This document shows, piece after piece, positions 44,309-52,823 of a stretch of DNA of 64,000 bases. Positions within the stretch are counted from its first letter, which is position 1. Each line of letters begins with the position of its first letter. The stretch is from Hassallia byssoidea VB512170 (GTDB taxonomy: Bacteria; Cyanobacteriota; Cyanobacteriia; Cyanobacteriales; Nostocaceae): contig NZ_JTCM02000007.1 in assembly GCF_000817785.2 (NCBI RefSeq), forward strand, positions 77,368 to 141,367, read 5' to 3'. The notes under the pieces are model-generated. The model was not told where the DNA came from. It searched no databases and was given only the letters and a program-made list of their open reading frames with translations. The translations under genes and the position numbers were made by a program.

Positions 44309-45114
44309 GCTTCGTCTGTGTTGTCTGCTATTTTTACTCGGAGTGGACTAGAGACGCACACCATGTAGAGCGTCTAGATTGAAAAATGGATGCCCTTCAG
44401 CAGAGATCCAGTTTACTGCTAATGTCAAAGCACTTGACACTAATCGCGTAATAACTTTACGTGGGGCATTGGGCAATGGTAATTGGGCATGGGGCATTGG
44501 GAAGAAAGGAGGGGTAAAGGGGAAAGGGGAAAGGGGAAAGGGAAAAACTCTTCTTCCTTTACCCTTTACCCAAAACCCTTTTCCCCTCTTCAAAAACCCA
44601 TTCCCCATTCCCCATTCCCCATTCCCTGCGATCCCAAATCGAAATTAGTTTTTCGTCGGGCTTACACCGTGATATCCTGGTTCTCAACCAGCAGTTCGTC
44701 TTTGTGCTTTTAGCCTCAAGCGCCAGTTGCCTTGAGGTATAGCTCAAAAACGTCCATTTGCATCATAGTATATCCATCATTCTGGCAACCTAGTTTACAG
44801 AGAATGGAAGATTTAGGCGATCGCATCCGGCTTCTACGGCAACAATAGTGCAGATATCAAACTTGTTTTCACGCTAAATAACAGTTTGTTGTATAATGTT
44901 TATTTTAAATTGGTAGGAATTTTTCCAAGTAATTGTTGTAAATTGCAACATTACTAATATGACCAATAAAATAAATAATGTATTAGATTAAAAGATACCA
45001 TCTGGAACTATTGAGATTTATTTTATATCAGAAGATTGATAATTAAATATGGATAAATTAGGGATTTGACCAACAAGAAATTACAAATACTTATGAAGTC
45101 AGGAGGAAGCAAAT
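44309..45114. other. 800-bp spacer between tig and asd with STRR and hairpins
   Basis: Divergent spacer. STRR GGGGAAA and CCCCATT units fill 44466-44632. Hairpins CTGGTTCTCAACCAG (44677-44691) and CCTCAAG/CTTGAGG (44714-44720 / 44731-44737) follow. The rest (44780-45100) is AT-rich promoter-like DNA for asd. No gene accepted. Confidence 0.7.
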
Positions 45115-46158
45115 TTGTCTAAATCCTATAGTGTAGCTATTTTAGGAGCGACTGGTGCAGTTGGCAAAGAATTACTGCAATTGTTAGAAAGTCGTAATTT
45201 TCCAGTTGATAATTTAAAGTTATTAGCGTCCGCTCGTAGTGCAGGGCAGACTCTACCGTTTAAAGGAGAAAATTTACCAGTAGAGGCAGTAAGCGATGAT
45301 GCCTTTGATAATGTAGATATTGTGCTGGCTAGCGCCGGAGGTTCGATATCCAAAGTTTGGGCACCAATTGCTGTCGCAGCGGGTGCGGTGGTAATTGATA
45401 ATTCCAGCGCTTTTCGGATGAATCCAGAAGTACCTTTGGTAGTTCCAGAGGTAAATCCCCAAGCCGCAGCTAACCATACTGGCATTATTGCTAACCCCAA
45501 CTGTACGACAATTTTAATGGCGTTAGCAGTATATCCATTGCATCAAGTTAAGCCTGTACAGCGCATTGTCGCTGCAACTTATCAATCTGCTAGTGGCGCC
45601 GGTGCGAAAGCAATGGCAGAAGTAACAACCCAAACAAGCGCCATTTTACAAGGAAAAAAACCAGTTGCGGAAGTATTTCCTTACCCGTTGGCGTTTAATT
45701 TATTCCCGCACAACTCCCCATTGAATGATTTGGGATACTGCGAAGAAGAAATGAAAATGGTTAACGAAACCCGAAAGATATTTGGAAATCAAGATATAAG
45801 AATTACCGCAACTTGTGTACGGGTTCCCGTACTTCGCGCTCACTCGGAAGCAATTAATTTAGAATTTGCCACACCTTTTGCTGTGGAAGCAGCGAGAGAA
45901 ATTTTAAGTAATTCCCCTGGTATCAAATTGGTAGAAAATTGGGAAACAAATCATTTTCCGATGCCAATTGAAGCTAGCGGGCAAGATGACGTTTTAGTTG
46001 GGAGAATTCGTCAGGATATATCTCATCCGTGCGGATTAGAACTGTGGCTGTGTGGCGACCAAATTCGTAAAGGCGCGGCGTTAAATGCAGTGCAAATTGC
46101 GGAGTTGTTGGTAGAAAAAAATATACTCAAACCGATGGCAAGTTACGTTTCTAGTTAA
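45115..46158 (+). CDS. asd: Aspartate-semialdehyde dehydrogenase
   Basis: 347 residues. NADPH site GATGAVG (11-17) and catalytic C130 in ANPNCTT; the catalytic histidine lies in RVPVLRAHSE. It makes aspartate semialdehyde for lysine, threonine and methionine. Starts at TTG (45115) eight nt after a perfect AGGAGG. Directly followed by dapA, the lysine branch enzyme. Confidence 0.97.
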   Translation: MSKSYSVAILGATGAVGKELLQLLESRNFPVDNLKLLASARSAGQTLPFKGENLPVEAVSDDAFDNVDIVLASAGGSISKVWAPIAVAAGAVVIDNSSAFRMNPEVPLVVPEVNPQAAANHTGIIANPNCTTILMALAVYPLHQVKPVQRIVAATYQSASGAGAKAMAEVTTQTSAILQGKKPVAEVFPYPLAFNLFPHNSPLNDLGYCEEEMKMVNETRKIFGNQDIRITATCVRVPVLRAHSEAINLEFATPFAVEAAREILSNSPGIKLVENWETNHFPMPIEASGQDDVLVGRIRQDISHPCGLELWLCGDQIRKGAALNAVQIAELLVEKNILKPMASYVSS

Positions 46159-46322
46159 GAAAAAAAGTAAATTTATATCGCGAAAATTGCTAACTAAGAT
46201 ACAGAAAAAGAAATGAAAATGTGCGAGTCACGCTTTTATAGCAATTTGCAGATCGGTTATGACAAGAGAAAGCCACCAAGATACAAAAAAATAGCATCCA
46301 TTTAATTAGGAGTGAAAAAAGG

Positions 46323-47219
46323 GTGGTAGATTTTGGTAGAGTTTTAACCGCGATGATTACGCCGTTTAAAGCAGACGGCAGTGTTAATTACGATGTAGCC
46401 GCAGAATTGGCAGCACATCTAGCGAAAAACGGTACAGATACACTGGTGGTATGCGGGACAACTGGGGAATCTCCAACTCTTACTTGGGAAGAGGAATATC
46501 AGTTGTTTGTTGTGGTGTCCGAGGCGGTTGCAGGAAAAGCTAAAATAATGGCAGGATGTGGTTCTAATTCTACGAAAGAAGCGATCGCTGCTACTCAAAA
46601 AGCCGCTAAAATAGGAATAGATGGATCTTTACAAGTTGTACCTTATTACAACAAACCGCCGCAAGCCGGCTTAAAAGCGCACTTTCAGGCGATAGCCCTT
46701 GCCTGTCCCGACCTCCCAATGTTGTTATACAATGTCCCAGGTCGTACTGGTCAAAACCTCAGTGCAGAAACAGTAGCAGGTTTAGCCGAGGTAAACAACA
46801 TTGTCGGCATCAAAGAAGCTAGCGGTAATATAGACCAGGCAAGTGAAATTCGGCGCTTGACACCGAAAGAATTTCAGATTTACTCTGGAGATGATTCACT
46901 AACTTTGCCTTTGTTAGCGATCGGGGCAAAGGGAGTAGTCAGCGTGGCGAGTCATCTGGTAGGAACCCAACTACAGCAGATGATCCAAGCCTTTTCAACG
47001 GGGAAAACTCAAGTTGCTACTGAGATTCATTTGCAATTATTTCCGTTGTTTAAAGCTTTATTTAAAACTACAAATCCCATTCCACTTAAGAAAGCTTTGC
47101 AACTTCAAGGTTGGGAGGTAGGTTCAACTCGTCTACCGCTGTGTGAAGCCGACGCAGAAGTAACTCAAAAATTAAAGTCGGTTCTTCAGGAACTTAATTT
47201 AATTCAAGCACAAACTTGA
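46323..47219 (+). CDS. dapA: 4-hydroxy-tetrahydrodipicolinate synthase
   Basis: 298 residues. GTTGES (45-50) binds pyruvate carboxyl, Y136 (LLYNVPGRT) is the proton relay and K164 (GIKEASG) the Schiff-base lysine. Condenses pyruvate with aspartate semialdehyde. GTG start with AGGAG ten nt upstream. asd and dapA form a lysine/diaminopimelate unit. Confidence 0.97.
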   Translation: MVDFGRVLTAMITPFKADGSVNYDVAAELAAHLAKNGTDTLVVCGTTGESPTLTWEEEYQLFVVVSEAVAGKAKIMAGCGSNSTKEAIAATQKAAKIGIDGSLQVVPYYNKPPQAGLKAHFQAIALACPDLPMLLYNVPGRTGQNLSAETVAGLAEVNNIVGIKEASGNIDQASEIRRLTPKEFQIYSGDDSLTLPLLAIGAKGVVSVASHLVGTQLQQMIQAFSTGKTQVATEIHLQLFPLFKALFKTTNPIPLKKALQLQGWEVGSTRLPLCEADAEVTQKLKSVLQELNLIQAQT

Positions 47220-47479
47220 TGAGAAACAAGCAAATTAGCTTAGTCGCAGTTACTGAGAAAAAGACGTAATTTTAACCAGGTTGTACAGATGAAGCCTGTG
47301 TTAAGACTAACGATATAGTATGAAATTTCAGTGTGTAAAGTCAATTTTATTGAACAACAGTTTTATCTGAATTTAAAATTCACGCTTTTTTAAAGTGACA
47401 TAAAACACAAATACTGTTGCCTGTAATAGAAGACAGCTTACTTACAACTTATTAACCGCAAACAACAATCCAGGAGAAA

Positions 47480-49258
47480 ATGGTTAAAAACGAAGCTAAC
47501 TCCGCCCTAAAAATCATTCCATTGGGCGGCTTACATGAAATTGGTAAAAATACCTGCGTTTTCGAGTATGAAGACGAAATTATCCTGTTAGATGCAGGTT
47601 TGGCTTTCCCGACAGAGGCGATGCACGGAGTAAACATTGTTCTGCCGGATACAACTTATCTGCGGGAAAATCGCCACAAAATTAAAGGGATGATCGTTAC
47701 CCACGGTCATGAAGACCATATCGGCGGTATCGCTTTTCACCTAAAGCAATTTGACATTCCGGTGATTTATGGACCGAGACTAGCACTGGCAATGCTAGAA
47801 GGGAAATTAGAAGAAGCTGGTGTACGCGATCGCACTGAATTAAGAACAGTCAGACCCCGTGATGTCGTGCGGTTTGGCAAATCGTTTGTGGTCGAGTATA
47901 TCCGTAATACTCACTCCATCGCCGATAGTTTCACCGTAGCAATTAACACCCCCGTTGGTGTAATCATTCACACAGGCGACTTTAAATTTGACCACACCCC
48001 AGTCGATGGTGAGCATTTTGACTTGCAACGGTTAGCCGAACACGGCGAAAAAGGCGTACTTTGTTTGATGAGTGACTCAACCAACTCAGAAGTACCCGGA
48101 TTTACCCCTTCAGAACGTTCAGTTTATCCCAACTTAGAGCGCATCTTCATGCAAACACCTGGGCGACTGTTCGTGACTACCTTCGCTTCCAGCGTGCATC
48201 GCATCAACATGACTTTACAGCTAGCGCAGAAGTATAACCGAGTAGTGGCAGTTGTCGGGCGTTCAATGCTGAATTTGATTGCCCATGCGCGTAATCTTGG
48301 TTACATCAAGTGCGAAGATAATCTTTTACAGCCGTTACACGCGGTTCGGAATTTACCAGAAGATAAAGTGCTGATTTTGACTACGGGTTCTCAGGGCGAA
48401 CCGATGTCAGCAATGACACGGATTGCTAACAAAGAACACCCCCATATCAGAATCAGGCAAGGCGATACAGTGGTATTCTCTGCTAACCCGATTCCCGGAA
48501 ATACGATCGCTGTCGTCAACACCATCGATAAGTTGATGATGCAGGGCGCAAATGTAATTTACGGTAGAGAAAAAGGAATACACGTATCCGGTCACGGCTG
48601 TCAAGAAGACCAAAAGCTGATGATGGCGTTGACTCGCCCGAAGTTCTTTTTACCGATTCACGGCGAACATCGGATGCTGGTGAAGCACTCCCAGACGGCT
48701 CAAAGTGTGGGCATTCCGGCAGAGAACATGGTGATTATACAGAATGGAGATGTAATAGAATTAACGGAAAATTCTATTAAAGTTGCTGGTAAAGTGCCCT
48801 CTGGTATAGAGTTGGTGGATACTTCTAGTTCTGGCATGGTTAGCTCCAAAGTATTGCAAGAACGGCAACGCATGGCTTCAGAAGGTATCGTCACCATCGC
48901 TGCGGCAATAGATTGGAGTGGCAAGCTGATGGCAAAACCAGAAATTCACCTGCGCGGGGTGGTGACAAGTATAGAGCGATCGCTGCTGCAAAAATGGGTG
49001 CAACAGCGGATTGAAGAAATCCTCAGCGTGCGTTGGTCTGAATTTAGCAATCCTGGCTTTGAAAGCGAGCAATCAGAGATGGACTGGGGTGGATTGCAAG
49101 GCGTTTTAGAGCGGGAATTGCAACGATCCATCAGAAAGGAATTGCAATGTCAACCATCTGTGACTTTGTTGATGCAAACTCCTGATGAACCTCCTGTGAA
49201 AGTTGCCACCGATGGCAGAAGGCGTCGGACTCGCACTGCTGCTCAAGTGGCGTCGTAG
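47480..49258 (+). CDS. rnj: Ribonuclease J
   Basis: 592 residues, metallo-beta-lactamase/beta-CASP RNase. HGHEDHIGG (75-83) holds the zinc ligands, IIHTGDFKFD another, and GHGCQEDQKLM the beta-CASP motif. The C-terminal 100 residues form the dimerisation domain. It combines endo- and 5'-exonuclease activity in RNA turnover. Placement after dapA is a common cyanobacterial arrangement, sometimes misleadingly annotated as a lysine gene. CAGGAG upstream of ATG. Confidence 0.96.
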   Translation: MVKNEANSALKIIPLGGLHEIGKNTCVFEYEDEIILLDAGLAFPTEAMHGVNIVLPDTTYLRENRHKIKGMIVTHGHEDHIGGIAFHLKQFDIPVIYGPRLALAMLEGKLEEAGVRDRTELRTVRPRDVVRFGKSFVVEYIRNTHSIADSFTVAINTPVGVIIHTGDFKFDHTPVDGEHFDLQRLAEHGEKGVLCLMSDSTNSEVPGFTPSERSVYPNLERIFMQTPGRLFVTTFASSVHRINMTLQLAQKYNRVVAVVGRSMLNLIAHARNLGYIKCEDNLLQPLHAVRNLPEDKVLILTTGSQGEPMSAMTRIANKEHPHIRIRQGDTVVFSANPIPGNTIAVVNTIDKLMMQGANVIYGREKGIHVSGHGCQEDQKLMMALTRPKFFLPIHGEHRMLVKHSQTAQSVGIPAENMVIIQNGDVIELTENSIKVAGKVPSGIELVDTSSSGMVSSKVLQERQRMASEGIVTIAAAIDWSGKLMAKPEIHLRGVVTSIERSLLQKWVQQRIEEILSVRWSEFSNPGFESEQSEMDWGGLQGVLERELQRSIRKELQCQPSVTLLMQTPDEPPVKVATDGRRRRTRTAAQVAS

Positions 49259-49275
49259 GGAATTTAAGAGAAAAG

Positions 49276-49334
49276 CTCACGCAAAGGCGCAAAGACGCAA
49301 AGGAAAACTTTAAGTCTTTGCGTTTTGGCGTGAG
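49276..49334. repeat. CGCAAAG-type inverted repeat
   Basis: CTCACGC (49276-49282) pairs with GCGTGAG (49328-49334), with internal GCGCAAAGACGCAAAG / CTTTGCG also complementary. It sits just after rnj and could terminate it, though it resembles dispersed repeats at 3630-3670 and 50615-50665. Confidence 0.65.
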
Positions 49335-49336
49335 AT

Positions 49337-50005
49337 TTGAACCAGACGGCAATTAATACTACCGACGAGCCTGATATTGATGGCGTTGTAATCCACTTAC
49401 ACGCCCGACCACAGTTACAGGGTAAAAATAGTATTGATGCCAACTTCCCGGCGGTAGTAGTAACATCGTGTGATTCACTGCCGTTATTTGGTAATGCACT
49501 GATAAAAAGGGTTGTTATAGCTCCTCCTTCGGCGCTGGCATATTTAGAAGCATTGATTAGCAATCTGCCTCTAGGGACACTATACTGTCACACCTGCCAA
49601 CACCCACACCTAGACCTTGGTGACTTCGCTAAAAACCCGCATAAAAAGCACTTCTGTGGTAACTGCGGCGTTGATTCTAACTGGTCAAAGGAACCTATCG
49701 TTAGCAGTCCCCTCAGCGAATTAGCAAACAAACTCACAAAAAACCCAGACTTTGTTGATAGCGATCGCATCCTTGACCTGAGAGACTACCAAAATTGTCA
49801 AGTCAAGGTGTGGTCATCAACACCAGCTGTTCTTTGGACTAGCGATCTGCCTCAAGAGGCAGGTATTCACGTCCACATCTACCAAGATAAAAGGAAGATT
49901 GTAGATGACACGTTTGGACAAGTTACATGGTTCGACGGTTCGCAGCTTGAGCGCGATCGGCTTCTGGCTACGATGTTAGATAAAACCAAAAAACCTGCCG
50001 CTTGA
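49337..50005 (+). CDS. Hypothetical protein with zinc-ribbon
   Basis: 222 residues from TTG 49337; a stop (TGA 49331) precedes it so the frame cannot be longer. Two CxxC pairs (YCHTCQHPHLD and HFCGNCGVD) 21 residues apart form a zinc ribbon in the middle, with beta-rich domains either side (PAVLWTSDLPQEAGIHVHIY). The C-terminus is basic. I do not recognise the family. 19 nt ahead of the Uma2 gene, so likely co-transcribed with it. The N-terminus may be truncated. Confidence 0.65.
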   Translation: MNQTAINTTDEPDIDGVVIHLHARPQLQGKNSIDANFPAVVVTSCDSLPLFGNALIKRVVIAPPSALAYLEALISNLPLGTLYCHTCQHPHLDLGDFAKNPHKKHFCGNCGVDSNWSKEPIVSSPLSELANKLTKNPDFVDSDRILDLRDYQNCQVKVWSSTPAVLWTSDLPQEAGIHVHIYQDKRKIVDDTFGQVTWFDGSQLERDRLLATMLDKTKKPAA

Positions 50006-50024
50006 TACTGAAAAGGCGATCGCT

Positions 50025-50585
50025 ATGACGAAAACACCAATCAAAATTGCCACTCTTGAGGATTACCTAAATTTTGATGACGGTACGGACAAGCGCTATC
50101 AACTTGAGGATGGGGTGCTGGTAGAAATGCCTCCTGGTACTGGCAAACATGAAGCGATTATCACCCTACTTTTAGTTAGCTTCTTTTTAGAAATTCAAAA
50201 AAGCGGATTGCCTTTACAACCCCGTCCCAACGGTACAGAGGTGCTGACTAACAAACAACCCAGACGACCTGATGTTTGTGTGATTACTAACGACCAAGCA
50301 CAAAGTATTGAGAGTACCTCAGCTATCCTCAAGACTGCTCCACCGCTAATAGTTGAGGTAGTAAGTCCCGAATCTGTTGACCGAGACTATAACCAAAAAA
50401 CTTCTGAATATGCCGCTATTGGTGTTATAGAGTATTGGATTGTTGACCCTCTGGAAAATAAGGTGACGGTGTGTCTGCTAGACCAAGGTAGTTACAAGCA
50501 AACTGTTTTTACCGGAAACCAACTAATTATTTCTCAAATTTTTCCCCAACTAACCTTGAATACTCAACAAGTGCTTTCAGCTTAG
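50025..50585 (+). CDS. Uma2 family (DUF820) putative restriction-fold endonuclease
   Basis: 186 residues. RRPDVCVI holds the catalytic Asp, PLIVEVVSPESVDRDY the Glu, then KTSEYAAIGVIEYWIVDPLE. Closely follows the zinc-ribbon gene. Core residues present, so nuclease activity is plausible, target unknown. ATG at 50025. Confidence 0.88.
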   Translation: MTKTPIKIATLEDYLNFDDGTDKRYQLEDGVLVEMPPGTGKHEAIITLLLVSFFLEIQKSGLPLQPRPNGTEVLTNKQPRRPDVCVITNDQAQSIESTSAILKTAPPLIVEVVSPESVDRDYNQKTSEYAAIGVIEYWIVDPLENKVTVCLLDQGSYKQTVFTGNQLIISQIFPQLTLNTQQVLSA

Positions 50586-50683
50586 TACACGCATTCATGA
50601 CGAAAATTTCTCACAAAAACTCTGCGTCACTCTGCGCTTACCTCCGCGCTCCTCTGCGTTTAAAAACGTGACCTTCTAAAGTA

Positions 50684-51901
50684 CTAATGAACCCACAAAT
50701 AAACCAGAAATAAAGTACATACAGTCAACGGCGCCCCAAAGCGTAAATGCTCCCAAAAAGTCAGCTTGTAACCTAACTCATTTGCAGCTTCTGCGACTAT
50801 TAAGTTAGCAACGGAACCAAACAAAGTTAGATTACCAGCTAAAGTTGATCCGGCTGCTAGTAACAGCCAGGAATGTGTGTCATCTTTAGAAATCAACGGT
50901 TGCAGCAGAAGTACTGCTGGAACATTAGAAATCAAATTAGATAAGATAGCTGTCACCCCTAATAAACCAACAGCAGAGTTAATTGCATGAGTGAACGGCT
51001 GCAATAAATTTAACTTTTGCGTCACTCTTGTCAAGATAAAGAGTCCAGAAAACATTACCAACAGATTCCAATCGACTTTTTTGAGGATGCGCTGTGGTTT
51101 TACTCGGCGAGTGATTAGCAATAAGCTAGCAGCAACTAAGGCAGATTCTGTTAGAGGTAAGCCGGCAACAAAGGCAATGAGTAATCCGGTGGTGATGATT
51201 AAAGTTTTTTGATAAAGAGGTTTGAAAATACGTGTTTTTGTGGTGAATAAATTATCGCACGCTTGAAGCGATACCTGCGGCACACTCCGTGAACGCACTT
51301 CTGGATAAAGCAACCACAGCAATCCTATCTGAATTATCAAGCCAATCACGGCAACTGGACTTAATGCCCGTAAAAACTCTAAATAGCCGATACCGGAAAA
51401 CGAGCCAATCAATATATTTTGCGGATTCCCGCTCAAAGTTGCTACCGAGCCAATATTAGTTGCTCCCGCAACAGCTAGTAAATAAGGAATCGGATTTAAA
51501 CCCAAAGCTTGAGTCAAGCTCAATGTTAATGGTGTAAAAATCAGCGCTATCGTGTCATTGAGAAAAATCGCCGAGAGGATACCACTGCCAAAAGTTAAGG
51601 CTATTAATACACCTAGAGGACTCCGGGTAAAACTCAATAACACCGACAGTGCCTGGGGAAAAAATCCTGCATAGGCTAAATTAGCGTTGACTACCATCAT
51701 GCTCAAAAGAAACACGATGGTTTTGGCATCAATTGCTTCCCAAGCTTCGTGTAAAGTCACCACACCCAAAGCAATTAGAAAGGCAGATCCAACTAAAGCG
51801 ATCGTGGCACGGTTCATCCGTAACCCAGGTAGGCTACCCAACGCTAACCCTAAGTAAGTCAACCCTAATACGCTATAAATCCCATATTTAAGGACAATCA
51901 C
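50684..51901 (-). CDS. SLC13/ArsB-type anion permease
   Basis: 405 residues from the GTG at 51901, the start I favour. About eleven transmembrane helices with the repeated SGNPQNILIGS and NDTIALIFTP motifs of the ion transporter superfamily (citrate/sodium, ArsB). The frame extends to 52087 but those 62 codons are STRR-encoded (NWELVIGN, PLPITHYPLPITHSPFPI) and the window upstream has no start signal, so they are probably not translated or are a recent extension. Substrate cannot be told from the sequence. Confidence 0.85.
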   Translation of the reverse strand: MIVLKYGIYSVLGLTYLGLALGSLPGLRMNRATIALVGSAFLIALGVVTLHEAWEAIDAKTIVFLLSMMVVNANLAYAGFFPQALSVLLSFTRSPLGVLIALTFGSGILSAIFLNDTIALIFTPLTLSLTQALGLNPIPYLLAVAGATNIGSVATLSGNPQNILIGSFSGIGYLEFLRALSPVAVIGLIIQIGLLWLLYPEVRSRSVPQVSLQACDNLFTTKTRIFKPLYQKTLIITTGLLIAFVAGLPLTESALVAASLLLITRRVKPQRILKKVDWNLLVMFSGLFILTRVTQKLNLLQPFTHAINSAVGLLGVTAILSNLISNVPAVLLLQPLISKDDTHSWLLLAAGSTLAGNLTLFGSVANLIVAEAANELGYKLTFWEHLRFGAPLTVCTLFLVYLWVH

Positions 51902-51934
51902 TTTTTTACCCAAGACTGGGAACAACCGATTGGG

Positions 51935-52075
51935 AATTGGGGACTGGGTAATGGGGAATGGGGAATGGGTAATGGGTAATGGGTAATGGGTAATGGGTAA
52001 TGGTTTTGTCCAATTCGCTTTTTCCCAATTACCAATTCCCAATTCCCAATGACCAATTTGCAAATTCCAGTAAAA
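51935..52075. repeat. STRR block overlapping the permease 5' frame
   Basis: GGGTAAT units (51957-52005) and CCCAATT units (52018-52060). They read through in frame with the permease, adding the low-complexity N-terminus described there. Confidence 0.88.
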
Positions 52076-52374
52076 ATACTGGCACAAATCACTTGCATTA
52101 AATTTTGTAAATGTTACAATAAAACCTGTCTAAAGGCAGATGTCTTTATTAAAATTTAAACTGTGTCAAGTTATCAACAAGATAGTACTAGTAGACTTCC
52201 ACTTCTGGGAAAAGTGCGGTTAACTTGACGTAGTAAGAAATAGATTCTGATTTAAGTAGCTACATAAACATCAGAGTGTGTCTAAGTCAAAACACGATTT
52301 TCGTTTGAAAGTAATTTACACCTTGTAGAGAGTCATCGGATTCTGTGACCCTCACAAACACAGAGGAGCGAACC

Positions 52375-52752
52375 ATGAAGGTATTTCATAGTACCACGCC
52401 AAAGATTTTTTTAGCAAGCTGGGTATCGTTAAATCCCGCAAATGCATCTGACACCCAAGTACACGCGCTGTACAGTCGTTCCTCAGAGCCTGACCGTGAT
52501 ATTCTTCAACCACTGCGGCTGTGGATAGACAATGTTAAAGTAAGCGATCGCACTTTAGCTCACCGCTTGTGCAAATTGATTCCGGCTCAATGTCCGTTTG
52601 AGCGCGATGTGAAATTATTCGGTAAAACCTTATTTCATATCCCACCGATGTGTAAGCTCAACCCCTTATATGAAGAAGTGGTTGGATTACGCTTTCGAGC
52701 GCTGTGCTATCTAGCCGATGATTGCGGCGAGGATATATCACAGTACTGTTAA
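52375..52752 (+). CDS. Mo-dependent nitrogenase C-terminal-domain protein
   Basis: 125 residues from ATG 52375, which has GAGGAG seven nt upstream; the GTG at 52345 is unlikely. DRDILQPLRLWIDNVKVSDR then LAHRLCKLIPAQCPFERDVK and LFGKTLFHIPPMCKLNPLYE match the Mo-nitro_C family (PF06967), a small cyanobacterial protein found in nitrogen-fixing strains and others. Its function is not known, and no nif gene is in this window. A strong terminator follows. Confidence 0.85.
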   Translation: MKVFHSTTPKIFLASWVSLNPANASDTQVHALYSRSSEPDRDILQPLRLWIDNVKVSDRTLAHRLCKLIPAQCPFERDVKLFGKTLFHIPPMCKLNPLYEEVVGLRFRALCYLADDCGEDISQYC

Positions 52753-52786
52753 TAATGAAAGGCGCGGTAGAGACGTTCCGGGGGCG

Positions 52787-52823
52787 GTAGAGACGTTCCG
52801 GTGGAACGTCTCTACTATTTTTT
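52787..52823. terminator. Rho-independent terminator (also dispersed repeat)
   Basis: Perfect 13-bp stem GTAGAGACGTTCC / GGAACGTCTCTAC with a 3-nt loop, then TATTTTTTTT. A tandem half copy GGTAGAGACGTTCCG precedes it at 52766. It terminates the Mo-nitro_C gene and overlaps the stop codon of the convergent caspase-like gene. Confidence 0.9.

Noticed and set aside
44379-44747. Frames in the tig-asd spacer
   Set aside because: Encoded by GGGGAAA and CCCCATT repeats.
47480-49258. Reading rnj as a lysine-biosynthesis gene because of its place after dapA
   Set aside because: The beta-CASP motifs make it RNase J; the position is only a conserved neighbourhood.
52375-52752. Evidence for a nitrogen-fixation gene cluster
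   Set aside because: The protein only carries the small Mo-nitro_C domain; no nif gene is near.
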